A stretch of 64,000 bases of DNA from Spirosoma agri. Lineage in GTDB: Bacteria; Bacteroidota; Bacteroidia; Cytophagales; Spirosomataceae. Both the position numbers and the translations under genes were made by a program. The notes beneath the pieces are model-generated. The model was not told where the DNA came from. It saw nothing but the letters and a program-made list of their open reading frames with translations, and made no database searches. Positions 52,604 to 61,088 of the stretch are shown here, piece by piece (position 1 is the first letter of the stretch; the number at the start of each line of letters is the position of its first letter). The DNA lies in NCBI RefSeq assembly GCF_010747415.1, contig NZ_JAAGNZ010000002.1:1426001-1490000 (forward strand), written 5' to 3'.

Positions 52604-53848
52604 CTACAAAGCTTTCCAGGTCAGAATCCAGCCTGATTTTACCTGATCCATATCGGGAATTTTGATGCCGATGCGACCCGTTGAGGCATCTACAGCTGCG
52701 AGGGCCAGATTATAGGTATGCTTTTCATCGACGGAGTACAGTTTGTCGGCGCGAAGGTATAATTTACCCGCTCTGGTATCAATGTCCTCAACGACCGCAT
52801 ACAGCACATCACCCTCGTCTACATCTTTACCATCGGCCATACCATTGCGCGTGAGGTGAAAAACCCATACCTGACCCCGTTGCAGACTGGCCGATTGAGC
52901 CAGCTGTGCTTTGATGCCACCCTGAAACACATCAGCCGCATTAGGAAGCGGAATATCGCTGGCTTGCCTATTGACCTGAGCGGGTGCCCCTGACGTCGCT
53001 GTATTCATCGCCAGTTTCGTGGCGTCATTGACAACGGATTCTGGCAGCAGAACCTCATCGTTATCCTCGTCATTCGATGCGGGCTTGAGAGGCTGGCTCA
53101 AATAAGCCATCATCCGATCCGAAATAATGCCTTCGTAACACTGGTAATTGGAAAATAGCTCTTTGAACGCCAGAATTCGGTACAGGTACTTGCCTGTTTC
53201 GGCATTCAGCCGGAGGTAATAGTAATCGCGTTGCTGTTGCCGACGTATATTTCCCAACAAGGCGCCAATGCCATTGTTGTAAGCCGCAGCAGCCAGGGTC
53301 CAGGAACCCAGTCGGTTATGAAGGTAGCGCAGGTATCGGCAGGCGGCATCGGTTGATTTAATGAGATTTCGCCGTTCGTCGTTTCCCGATCGAATCGATA
53401 AGCCCAGTTCGCGTGCGGTAGCGGGCATAAACTGCCAGTAACCAACGGCTCCTTTTGGGGAAACGGCAAATCCGGTTAGTGCGCTCTCCACCAGCGGCAG
53501 GTATTTGAAATCGGACGGGATGTGATACTGGGCGAGAATCGGCTCAATGATTGGGAAGAACGAAGCTGCCCGCTGCCGGATTCGGTATAACGCCTGATTC
53601 TGATTCGTGTTGACGACCAGCGCCGATACCAGCCGACGTGCTACTGTTTCCTCATGAAGCGGGACAGATTCTCCGCAGAAGTAAACGGGCGGAAGCAATG
53701 GCCTTAGCGTCGGTTCGAAGGAGGCCGAAGCAGGGACTGGACTGATTGAGGTGTGCAGACTGGTTGATGACGATAAACAGCTAACGTTTGATTGTACAGC
53801 AGTCACCAACAAGCCAGTGGCTAGTGATAAAGACGTGATTATATTCAT
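52604..53848 (-). CDS. lytic transglycosylase domain protein, copy 2
   Basis: A 414-residue exported protein (signal peptide about 1-24). Layout equals copy 1: VYFCGESVPLHEE, the SLT domain with Glu in PLVESALTGFAVSPKGAVGYWQF and LAAAAYNNGIG, and the C-terminal domain (about 325-414: GDVLYAVVEDIDTRAGKLYLRADKL to ILTWKAL). The two genes are clearly duplicated but well diverged. They lie in the same direction with 266 bases between them, holding one large hairpin, so they need not be one transcript. Confidence 0.88.
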   Translation of the reverse strand: MNIITSLSLATGLLVTAVQSNVSCLSSSTSLHTSISPVPASASFEPTLRPLLPPVYFCGESVPLHEETVARRLVSALVVNTNQNQALYRIRQRAASFFPIIEPILAQYHIPSDFKYLPLVESALTGFAVSPKGAVGYWQFMPATARELGLSIRSGNDERRNLIKSTDAACRYLRYLHNRLGSWTLAAAAYNNGIGALLGNIRRQQQRDYYYLRLNAETGKYLYRILAFKELFSNYQCYEGIISDRMMAYLSQPLKPASNDEDNDEVLLPESVVNDATKLAMNTATSGAPAQVNRQASDIPLPNAADVFQGGIKAQLAQSASLQRGQVWVFHLTRNGMADGKDVDEGDVLYAVVEDIDTRAGKLYLRADKLYSVDEKHTYNLALAAVDASTGRIGIKIPDMDQVKSGWILTWKAL

Positions 53849-53931
53849 CAGTACGGCGAGTATACATGACCCATAGGTTATGTTTTTTAGACTTGTTTTC
53901 CAGCCTATGGTTACATAATCGCCTGGGCATT

Positions 53932-54009
53932 TTTCGTGCCAAATGAAACTACCTGCCCGATTAGCCGTTATCGACTAACTGAGCAGGTAGCCCTGCATTT
54001 GGCACGAAA
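53932..54009. repeat. large imperfect hairpin between transglycosylase copies 2 and 3
   Basis: Outer arms 53932-53945 and 53996-54009 are perfectly paired; inner arms CTACCTGC (53949-53956) and GCAGGTAG (53983-53990) continue after a short internal loop. It ends 8 bases past the stop of copy 3 and probably ends that transcript. Confidence 0.75.
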
Positions 54010-54016
54010 CGTATGG

Positions 54017-55117
54017 CTAGAGCCAGTCCCAGAAGTGGATTGGCCGCATGCCCTCACCCTCTCCTTTTTTCCGTTGTAGTATACGGGGACGACGGAATCG
54101 CAGGACCATCAGGCCCATCATCAGCTTTTTAATGGGTAATTCGGTATTCTGCTGTTCCAGATCGGCAGTTGGCAATGCCGTGGGTGTCTTCGCCGACGTA
54201 GCCATCGCAATGAGTTGCTGTGTGTCGGATGGTACTTTGGTCAGTGCGGTGTTGGGACGGGGTCCCCAGGTTGGGTCCGCAAATTCGGCATCGACCAGTT
54301 CAACGGTCGGCGCGTCCTTAATTTTCTTCGGCAGCGCCAGTGGTTTGTGCCAGCTTGGTAACGGTTTGATCAGTTGTTCGATCGTGGATGTCCGGAGCAG
54401 GAGCGCATATTGGCGGGGGTTACTCAGCAACTCTTTGTAGGCCAGAATACGGAACAGGTAGTGGCTTGTTTCGCGGTGCAGGCGTAGCTTGTAGTAGTTA
54501 GAATGGCCCTGCTGCTCCATTTTGTGCTGGATGTGCGTGATACCTCCATTATAGGCAGCCGCAACGAGCGTCCAGGAACCCAACTGACCATATAACTGGT
54601 GCAGGTAACGACAAACGGCAACGGTCGCTTTTTCGAGATCATAACGTTCATCGACCTTCTTCGTTACCGTCAGGCCCAGTTCGCGGGCGGTTTCGGGCAT
54701 CAACTGCCAGTAGCCGGATGCTCCTTTGTAGGATACGCTGTTATTGTCCAGGGCGCTTTCGGCCAGGGGCATGAATCGAAAATCGCGTGGAATTTTGTAC
54801 TTCCGAAGAATTGGATCAATGATCGGAAAAAAGGTCGAAGCCCGGTTGCGAAGGTCGAACAGAAATGCTTCCTGGGCACCGTAGGTACGCAACGTCTGAA
54901 GCCATCGGCGCGATACGCGTTGCTCGTGAACCGGGACTTCTTCACCGCAAAAATAGATAGGAAAAACTCGTCTGGATGAGTCGACAACGAGTAATGCGGG
55001 ATTGTTCAGGCCGTTGGACGATGAAAGTGACCGGCTTGTATCGGCTACCCAACTGGGGGGAGCGACTGCTGGTTTCATGGCGGCCATGAGCAGTGAAAAA
55101 CTTACTTCTTTAATCAA
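54017..55117 (-). CDS. lytic transglycosylase domain protein, copy 3, without C-terminal domain
   Basis: A 366-residue protein. IYFCGEEVPVHEQ, the SLT domain with Glu in PLAESALDNNSVSYKGASGYWQL and LVAAAYNGGI are intact. The C-terminal YAVV...LYLRA domain of copies 1 and 2 is missing; the chain ends in a Thr-rich linker, then a basic stretch (FRRPRILQRKKGEGEG). The N-terminus is a weak signal peptide; the true start may be one of the later Met codons (residues 11 or 14). It is likely still active on peptidoglycan but with another partner or place. Confidence 0.82.
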   Translation of the reverse strand: MIKEVSFSLLMAAMKPAVAPPSWVADTSRSLSSSNGLNNPALLVVDSSRRVFPIYFCGEEVPVHEQRVSRRWLQTLRTYGAQEAFLFDLRNRASTFFPIIDPILRKYKIPRDFRFMPLAESALDNNSVSYKGASGYWQLMPETARELGLTVTKKVDERYDLEKATVAVCRYLHQLYGQLGSWTLVAAAYNGGITHIQHKMEQQGHSNYYKLRLHRETSHYLFRILAYKELLSNPRQYALLLRTSTIEQLIKPLPSWHKPLALPKKIKDAPTVELVDAEFADPTWGPRPNTALTKVPSDTQQLIAMATSAKTPTALPTADLEQQNTELPIKKLMMGLMVLRFRRPRILQRKKGEGEGMRPIHFWDWL

Positions 55118-55270
55118 GATAACGTTGTTTGTTGTGACACAATAAGACGAAAAAACCCGTACCGAAGTAGCGGGCTCGTCCTGGATTAATACACGAATGT
55201 AGCTGATAGTCTGGTATATACCAAACAGATGATCTAAGAATTATCCAACGGTCTGGCTAAAAGTTGGATT

Positions 55271-57403
55271 TTACTTTTCCAGAAGGCCCGCTACAAGGGT
55301 GAGCTTGCCGTAATCGTACCGGCCACCAAAATGGTCGAAAACTGGCTTTAAACGACCCTCTTCCAGGCCAATCGTCTTGATCGCCCGTTCGATCTCCCGT
55401 CGTTCGTCAGGGCTGATCAGCGATGCCAGATCAATGTCATAACCAGCCTTTGCCAGTTGCACTAGATGACCCGCAATGGAGCCCGTAGTAAGTTTTCGAT
55501 CGGCGGCAATCTCATCAATTGTCATGCCATTTGTAAACATCTCGAGCGTCATTAACTGGGTCGATCCTTTGGGCTTTTCGCCGGCCTGAACCCGTCCCCG
55601 AACGTGACCGATAATTTCGTTGAGGAAGCGCTTGCCGAACAGTTGAAGTTTACGCTCACCTACCCCGCTAACGTTCCGTAACGCATCGGGTGTGGTTGGC
55701 CGTAGCCGGGCCATATCCTCCAGCGTGGTATCGGTAAAAATAACGTACGGCGGAACGTTCTGCTCGTCGGCCAATTGTTTGCGCAGGGTACGCAGCCGTT
55801 CGAAAAGCTCGTCGCGGGTCGCTTCGGTTTTCGCGCGTGTTTTCTCGACGATGGGCTTCGGCGCATCATCGGGCCGGACGAGGTCGATCCGGCGGTTGTG
55901 GTAAAGGACCTGATCGGCCAGAATTCCCCGACGAAGTGCATAGTGCTGGTCGTAGCCAACCTCAATGACGCCAATGTTGATAAGCTGATGCAGGTAATTG
56001 CGCCAGTCTTCAAAACGCAGATCGCGACCCGCGCCGTAGGTTTTGACCTGATCGTAGCCACCCTGCAAGACCTGCTGGCTTCGGGAGCCGCGCAGAATGT
56101 CGATCAGCAGGTTCATCGGAACACGTTCCCCCGTACGAACGATGGCCGACAGCGCTTTCTGAGCGAGAACAGTGCCATCGAACGTGATACGAGGATCGCG
56201 GCAGACATCGCAGTTACCGCAGGGTTCGGGCAATTCTTCCGAGAAGTAGGAGAGGAGAATCTGACGGCGACAGGTATGCGCATCGGCATATTGCTGCATC
56301 CGTTCCAGCTTGGCCAGTTGCAGACCCAGATTGGCCGGGCTGTTTTCGGACAGCATATCCTTGTAGGTCGCCACATCAGCGAAACTATAGAAAAGCACCG
56401 TCTGCGCAGCCGCCCCATCCCGACCAGCCCGACCGATCTCCTGATAAAAGCCCTCGATATTTTTGGGCATGTTGTAATGAATCACCCACCGGACATTCGA
56501 TTTATCGATTCCCATGCCGAAGGCAATCGTTGCGCACATGATCCGTACATCATCGCGCAGGAAGGCCTCCTGCGTACGTGACCGGTCGGCGGGGTCCATA
56601 CCCGCATGGTAGAAAGCCGCGTTGAACCCTTTTTCCTGCAACTTAGCCGCCAGTGATTCGGTCGATTTTCGACTCAGGCAGTAAATAATGCCGGATGTGT
56701 CGGGCTTTTGCTGTAGTAATTTGACGATTTGCTGAATGCGGTTCTGACCGGGCAATACCTGTAGGCTCAGATTCGTGCGGTTAAAAGAAGACACAAAAAT
56801 GGCCGGGTCGTTCATGTTGAGCCGCTGGGCAATATCCTGCCGGGTCAGCTTATCGGCGGTGGCCGTCAGTGCAATGGTTGGTATTGCCGGAAAGCGATCC
56901 TTCAGAATATTCAACTGCGTGTATTCGGGCCGGAAGTCATGCCCCCACGACGAAATGCAATGGGCTTCATCAATGGCAAACAGAGAGACGTTGATGCGGG
57001 TCAAAAAGCTCAGAAATGAGTCGGTCAGGAGCTTCTCGGGTGACACGTACAGCAAACGGAGTTTACCGCTGAGGGCATCTTCTTCAATATCACGCTGCTC
57101 ACGACCATGCTGGGAACTGTTGATGTAGGCCGCCGGAATACCGTTCATGTGCAGTGCCCCCACCTGATCTTTCATGAGCGCGATCAGCGGAGAAACGACG
57201 ATGGTGATACCGGGGAGCATCAGCGCCGGGATTTGAAAGCAAACCGATTTGCCGCCCCCCGTTGGCATCAGAACAACCGTATCACGCCCGCTCAGTATCG
57301 ACTCGATAATAGCCTCCTGCATGGGCCGGAAGCGATCGTAGCCGTAATAACGTTTGAGGTAATCAGCGGGATTCTGGGAACGAATCGGAGCTTCACTGGT
57401 CAT
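55271..57403 (-). CDS. recQ: ATP-dependent DNA helicase RecQ
   Basis: A 710-residue RecQ helicase. Walker A MPTGGGKSVCFQIPAL, DEAH-box in IDEAHCISSWGHDFRPEY, RecQ-specific motif V AFGMGIDKSNVRWVIHYNMPKN, the arginine finger QEIGRAGRDG, the zinc site with Cys in CRRQILLSYFSEE and CGNCDVC, the winged helix, and an HRDC domain (about 520-600). About 100 residues after the HRDC, with MTIDEIAADRKLTTGSIAGHL, match the helix-turn-helix extension of the RecQ of Bacteroidota. It acts in recombinational repair and replication-fork rescue. Confidence 0.95.
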   Translation of the reverse strand: MTSEAPIRSQNPADYLKRYYGYDRFRPMQEAIIESILSGRDTVVLMPTGGGKSVCFQIPALMLPGITIVVSPLIALMKDQVGALHMNGIPAAYINSSQHGREQRDIEEDALSGKLRLLYVSPEKLLTDSFLSFLTRINVSLFAIDEAHCISSWGHDFRPEYTQLNILKDRFPAIPTIALTATADKLTRQDIAQRLNMNDPAIFVSSFNRTNLSLQVLPGQNRIQQIVKLLQQKPDTSGIIYCLSRKSTESLAAKLQEKGFNAAFYHAGMDPADRSRTQEAFLRDDVRIMCATIAFGMGIDKSNVRWVIHYNMPKNIEGFYQEIGRAGRDGAAAQTVLFYSFADVATYKDMLSENSPANLGLQLAKLERMQQYADAHTCRRQILLSYFSEELPEPCGNCDVCRDPRITFDGTVLAQKALSAIVRTGERVPMNLLIDILRGSRSQQVLQGGYDQVKTYGAGRDLRFEDWRNYLHQLINIGVIEVGYDQHYALRRGILADQVLYHNRRIDLVRPDDAPKPIVEKTRAKTEATRDELFERLRTLRKQLADEQNVPPYVIFTDTTLEDMARLRPTTPDALRNVSGVGERKLQLFGKRFLNEIIGHVRGRVQAGEKPKGSTQLMTLEMFTNGMTIDEIAADRKLTTGSIAGHLVQLAKAGYDIDLASLISPDERREIERAIKTIGLEEGRLKPVFDHFGGRYDYGKLTLVAGLLEK

Positions 57404-57500
57404 TGGATGATGTCTATACGTAGTACGTCGGGTAAACTGACGTTTGATTGTGACGACAAAGCCTTGTTGTCCAAGAGATAACGGGCTTTCGTCTATCTGT

Positions 57501-57508
57501 CAAATTTA
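57501..57508 (-). promoter_or_regulatory. candidate -7 element for recQ
   Basis: TAAATTTG on the minus strand fits the Bacteroidota -7 consensus TAnnTTTG. It would start a message with a leader of about 90 bases. No clear -33 TTG was found at proper distance, so the call is weak. Confidence 0.3.
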
Positions 57509-57614
57509 AGCAAATTTTAAGTCGTTTACGTCACCGAAATGGTGATTTTATGCCCATCTTTCCGTCGCAATACCCTTAATTTACTGATTTTTTACTTCTT
57601 AAAAACGTACCATT

Positions 57615-58079
57615 ATGAAAAAGACAGTGGCAATACTAAGCCTGTTTGTGAGTCTGTTAGTAGCCTACAACGGAACAGCGCAGGACGATACTAAGCCCGG
57701 TAAAGCGAAGGCAAAGAAAGAACAGAATGACGCTGATAAGAGCGCTAAAAAAGCAGCGAAGGCTGAGACGAAAGCGGCCAAAGAAGCCACGATGACTGAT
57801 GACGAAAAGGCGGCCAAAAAAGTAGCAAAGGCTGAAAAGAAAGCCGCCGATAACTCAGGTCTCAAGGACGATAAAATGAGTAAGCCGTCGATGAAGGATG
57901 ATAAAATGGCGAAGGCGGTGCCGAAAGAGGAGAAAGCGACGCCCGCCGATTATAAATCGCCTGTTGACAAGACAACCAAAGGACCCGGTGGAGCAACGGT
58001 CTATACGGGTCCGCGTGGAGGCAAGTATTACATCAATAAGAAAGGCAACAAGACGTATTTGGGCGGAACAAAAGACTGA
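57615..58079 (+). CDS. exported Lys/Ala-rich protein with C-terminal PBCV-type basic adaptor domain
   Basis: A 154-residue exported protein with a signal peptide (1-22, ending GTAQ). Residues 25-85 are a low-complexity Lys/Ala/Glu/Asp run, likely one long charged helix. The end (about 128-150) reads VYTGPRGGKYYINKKGNK, the motif of the PBCV-specific basic adaptor domain, first named in chlorella-virus proteins and also found in some bacterial nuclease or toxin proteins. The domain is thought to bind nucleic acid or a protein partner. Function here is unknown. A strong hairpin terminator follows. Confidence 0.78.
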   Translation: MKKTVAILSLFVSLLVAYNGTAQDDTKPGKAKAKKEQNDADKSAKKAAKAETKAAKEATMTDDEKAAKKVAKAEKKAADNSGLKDDKMSKPSMKDDKMAKAVPKEEKATPADYKSPVDKTTKGPGGATVYTGPRGGKYYINKKGNKTYLGGTKD

Positions 58080-58107
58080 TCGCTGTCGGCCCGAACCGGA
58101 TCAGGAA

Positions 58108-58163
58108 GCGAGGGTTTACGCCGTCTCATGCAACAGTGAGATGACGCAAACCCCCGCTCTTTT
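58108..58163 (+). terminator. terminator after the PBCV-domain gene
   Basis: A 21-bp stem with four mismatched or wobble positions (58108-58128 and 58137-58157), 8-base loop and a following T-run. Directional to the plus strand. Confidence 0.7.
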
Positions 58164-58630
58164 TAATGACTAGTGTTCTTTCTACCAAAGGACAGGCCAA
58201 GCTCCTGTTTGGCCTACCCTTTACCACTGATGAGTTGGCAGTAGCCTGCAAGTGCCGGTAAAGCTTGTCTTACCAACGCAGTGAAGGGTAAGGTCGACGT
58301 AGTACAGTGGCTACTATTCGCTCGCAGGCATTGCCGTGGGTTTTGCAGAGAATGATTTCGGCGTCAAACAAGGGTTTTTATTTCGGAGGACTAGTAATGA
58401 TCGGCACGAGAAAAAGAACGAAAGTCGCCGGTCAATAGCTAAAATAGGTAAATATGCTCTTTTGCAGTGTAATATCCCTCCGCATCTTTACCACTTTGTA
58501 CCATCATCAATTCCTCTATCTGCACGGGTTATGACGAAAAGATACAGTTTGATCAATCAGCAAGTGTGATTGTCAGACTAACGATTAAACCGCCCAACGA
58601 TTTTGCCTACTTAATAGTCCAGCTCGACAC
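58164..58630. other. 467-base intergenic region
   Basis: No gene recognised. A plus-strand frame at 58336-58569 (77 codons) has no leader or domain and unlike codon use. The last 100 bases should hold the promoter of the sigma-factor gene; I could not find a clear element. Confidence 0.4.
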
Positions 58631-59188
58631 ATGTTAACGAAAACGGAAATTGGAGAATCAACTACGCAACAGCAATCTGCAATTACGATTGATGCTTTTG
58701 AGGAACTCTACACTCGGTATGTAGGGAAAGTGTATAAAAAATGTTTTTCGATGACCAAAGACGACAAAACGGCTGAGGACTATACGCAGGATATTTTTCT
58801 GAAAGTCTTTGACAAGATGGAGTCGTTCCAGAATCGGTCTACCTTTTCTACGTGGCTCTACGCGATTTCGCATAACTACTGTCTGGATCAGCTTCGGATC
58901 GGTAAGCGATTCAGTACGGAATCTTTATCGGGTGAACTGATCAACTCATTATCGGAACAGGATTCCCTTGTGCTGCAGGAACACCGTTTACTAGAACTGG
59001 AGCAGCTGTTGAATAACCTGCCTGATCAGGAAGCTTATTTTCTGCGACTCCGATACGAGGAAGGTCTATCCATCAAAGAGATTGCACGCGTACACCATCT
59101 CACCGAAAGCTCCGTAAAAATGCGGCTGAAACGCACGCGTGATAAGCTGTACAAACGGTTTGCCAAACCTGATCCGGTTTTATGGTAG
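58631..59188 (+). CDS. ECF-type RNA polymerase sigma factor
   Basis: A 185-residue sigma-70 family protein of the extracytoplasmic-function class. Region 2 (about 25-95) has FEELYTRYVGKVYKKCF, DDKTAEDYTQDIFLKVF and STFSTWLYAISHNYCLDQLR; region 4 (about 125-180) has LNNLPDQEAYFLRLRYEEGLSIKEIA and the recognition helix HLTESSVKMRLKRTRDKLYKRF. No anti-sigma gene lies beside it, so it may be controlled another way. A hairpin separates it from the next convergent gene. Confidence 0.92.
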   Translation: MLTKTEIGESTTQQQSAITIDAFEELYTRYVGKVYKKCFSMTKDDKTAEDYTQDIFLKVFDKMESFQNRSTFSTWLYAISHNYCLDQLRIGKRFSTESLSGELINSLSEQDSLVLQEHRLLELEQLLNNLPDQEAYFLRLRYEEGLSIKEIARVHHLTESSVKMRLKRTRDKLYKRFAKPDPVLW

Positions 59189-59268
59189 TGCCTCCGTTTG
59201 GCTGTTTACGGATCGATGTTTATGGGCGAACAGCACGCAGCCGCCCATCAAGCGAATCCTAAACGGAT

Positions 59269-59312
59269 TCAGGGCTTACAACCAATCCGTATAGGAGAGT
59301 TGTAAGCCCTGA
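59269..59312. terminator. hairpin between convergent sigma-factor and protease-like genes
   Basis: Perfect 14-bp arms at 59269-59282 and 59299-59312, 16-base loop, midway between the two stop codons. Confidence 0.55.
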
Positions 59313-59336
59313 GCTGGTCTTGGTGGGAACGTACCC

Positions 59337-60605
59337 TTATCGAGTTGCCATTGTCTCCTCAACATACGGTGGGTGCAGGGGCGATTCTGCGATTCGGCTA
59401 AGCAGGATGTTCGTTAAGGCTTCCTGTCCTGATTTCCAGCGACGGATGACGTTGACTCGCCGAACAAGCTCCGGATCTCGCGGTTGATTTTCCCGTTCGT
59501 AATATTCCGGCATGAGCGCCGTCATTTGACTTACCAGTTCACCAATAGTACCTGTCAGGATCAATTCCGGTTCCGATTGGGCGAGCTGGATCAGAGCCCG
59601 AACGATGGACGCGGTATAAAAGGCACAATCGATATCCTGATGGCGAACGGGTACACCATCGTGAAGGCGCTGGAGTTTGACGCCACCATCTTCCAGCATC
59701 GCCGATGCGGGTGTTGCGTCTTCGGGTTGCGGAAATACGGCGTCTACTTTCCGTTTGAACGAATGCCACCAGGGCGGAATCCCCGACGGATTCAGTGTAT
59801 CACAAAAAATAATGCGCTGGGGTTTGTCGGGCTGCATTGGATGCATGATCAGCAATGCCGCACCAAGATGCCGATCATCGGCCGCATGACGCCGTTGAAT
59901 GACGAAGCAATGGGGGATGAAGGCATCTTCGCCCTGAATATGCTCTGTAATCTTTTTAACGACCCGCATCGAATCCTCCATGTATCCTTCTGTGATAACA
60001 TGAATGGGCAATGAAGCGGGTGTCCCCGCCTGGCGACGGAGTTGCCGGGCCAGCAGAGTCAATGCGGTCTCATCAGAACGCCGGGTGCCAAAATACACAC
60101 CAATGTCTTCCCGCCACTGGTCAGGATCAACATCGGCGAACCTGATCATATCAGCATGGGGGCCCTGTCTGCTGATCGAGCAATAGCGAAACGAAACTTC
60201 CCGGTGTTCACGCTGGGCTGCCAGGTTATAGATGCGCTGCTCAAATTTTGAGAACAGCGGTTCATACGCATCGCACTGGAAGTAGACTTCGCTAACGGGA
60301 CGAAGCAAATGGCGGGCTATGTCGGGCTGTTCGAGCAACTGCTCCAGTGCGTCTTCGGTATGCTTGAAAAAGCTACGCAATGCGCCGTGCTCAATAAACT
60401 CATCCAGCGTGTGGTCATCACCGCTGTGGTCTGATGGTACTGTTGCCGCCCTGTGGTCTACCCATTCATGGAGAAAGTGTTTGACGGCGTTATCAAAAGC
60501 CAGGTTGGCAGAAACTGCCTGATCTTTGGCACACCCTGGCTGGCCAAAGTTACTACTCACTATCGAATCGCCATGGCTGAGCGGGACCCGAATTATTTCT
60601 TCCAT
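59337..60605 (-). CDS. putative CE-clan cysteine protease or acetyltransferase (Ulp1/YopJ-like)
   Basis: A 422-residue protein not recognised as a whole; no signal peptide. In the C-terminal half I read the catalytic layout of clan CE: His 246 in DDRHLGAALLIMHP, Asp 269 in RIIFCDTLNPSG, Gln 323 and Cys 327 in VRHQDIDCAFYTASIV. Spacing (His to Asp 23, Asp to Cys 58) fits Ulp1 proteases and is also near that of YopJ acetyltransferases. Such enzymes cut ubiquitin-like tags or acetylate host kinases and are rare outside host-linked bacteria. The first 200 residues are helical and acidic and match nothing I know. Start 60605 (MEEIIRVPL) is preferred over 60635. The assignment is by motif only. Confidence 0.6.
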   Translation of the reverse strand: MEEIIRVPLSHGDSIVSSNFGQPGCAKDQAVSANLAFDNAVKHFLHEWVDHRAATVPSDHSGDDHTLDEFIEHGALRSFFKHTEDALEQLLEQPDIARHLLRPVSEVYFQCDAYEPLFSKFEQRIYNLAAQREHREVSFRYCSISRQGPHADMIRFADVDPDQWREDIGVYFGTRRSDETALTLLARQLRRQAGTPASLPIHVITEGYMEDSMRVVKKITEHIQGEDAFIPHCFVIQRRHAADDRHLGAALLIMHPMQPDKPQRIIFCDTLNPSGIPPWWHSFKRKVDAVFPQPEDATPASAMLEDGGVKLQRLHDGVPVRHQDIDCAFYTASIVRALIQLAQSEPELILTGTIGELVSQMTALMPEYYERENQPRDPELVRRVNVIRRWKSGQEALTNILLSRIAESPLHPPYVEETMATR

Positions 60606-61031
60606 AGACCTAACTAGAATGATAGTATATACCACACAAGGCTACCCCCGATAAGGCAGCCGAAAAAAAAGATTTTGAACGTTTATGGGTGTCGAAAAAA
60701 GCACGTTGAGACGTGCCCACTTATGAAGATTGCTGAAAAAGCGAACCGTTTCAGATCAATGTCCTATAGAGCCACAAATTACTCATTTTGTCAGCAAAAA
60801 ACGAAAGGAATTGCCCGTGAAATGAAAAAAAACTTGCCGCTGGTATGGTATTGCTCAATCTTACCAAATAAACACTAGAAATCGCAAAATAGATCGCCAT
60901 CCTGAAAAAAAACAGTACGATTTTGAGACAGGAATAACCAGAAAGTAGGTGTCCGGATAGCCGTGTAATCCTTGCCGTAACGCGGGTAGAAACCCGCGCA
61001 ATAAAGTAAGGCTAAGGCAGCCCGAAAACAA
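60606..61031. other. 426-base intergenic region
   Basis: A/T-rich, with several A-runs, and no likely gene (a frame at 60675-60878 is not convincing). A small hairpin, GCGGGT/ACCCGC, lies near 60979-60994. The right part should contain the 3' region of the large gene at 61089 and the left part the promoter of the protease-like gene. Confidence 0.4.
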
Positions 61032-61057
61032 AAACAGCCCGCAATAGCGGGCTGTTT
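61032..61057 (-). terminator. terminator after the large ThuA/dehydrogenase gene
   Basis: An 11-bp perfect stem, AAACAGCCCGC and GCGGGCTGTTT, with a 4-base loop, 31 bases past the stop; a T-rich tract (A-rich on the plus strand) follows in the minus direction. Confidence 0.75.
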
Positions 61058-61088
61058 GGGAAATAGACGGTATTCTACCAAGGGACGG

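Noticed and set aside
55775..56581. 268-codon open frame on the plus strand
   Set aside because: Antisense to recQ; its sequence is explained by the helicase codons.
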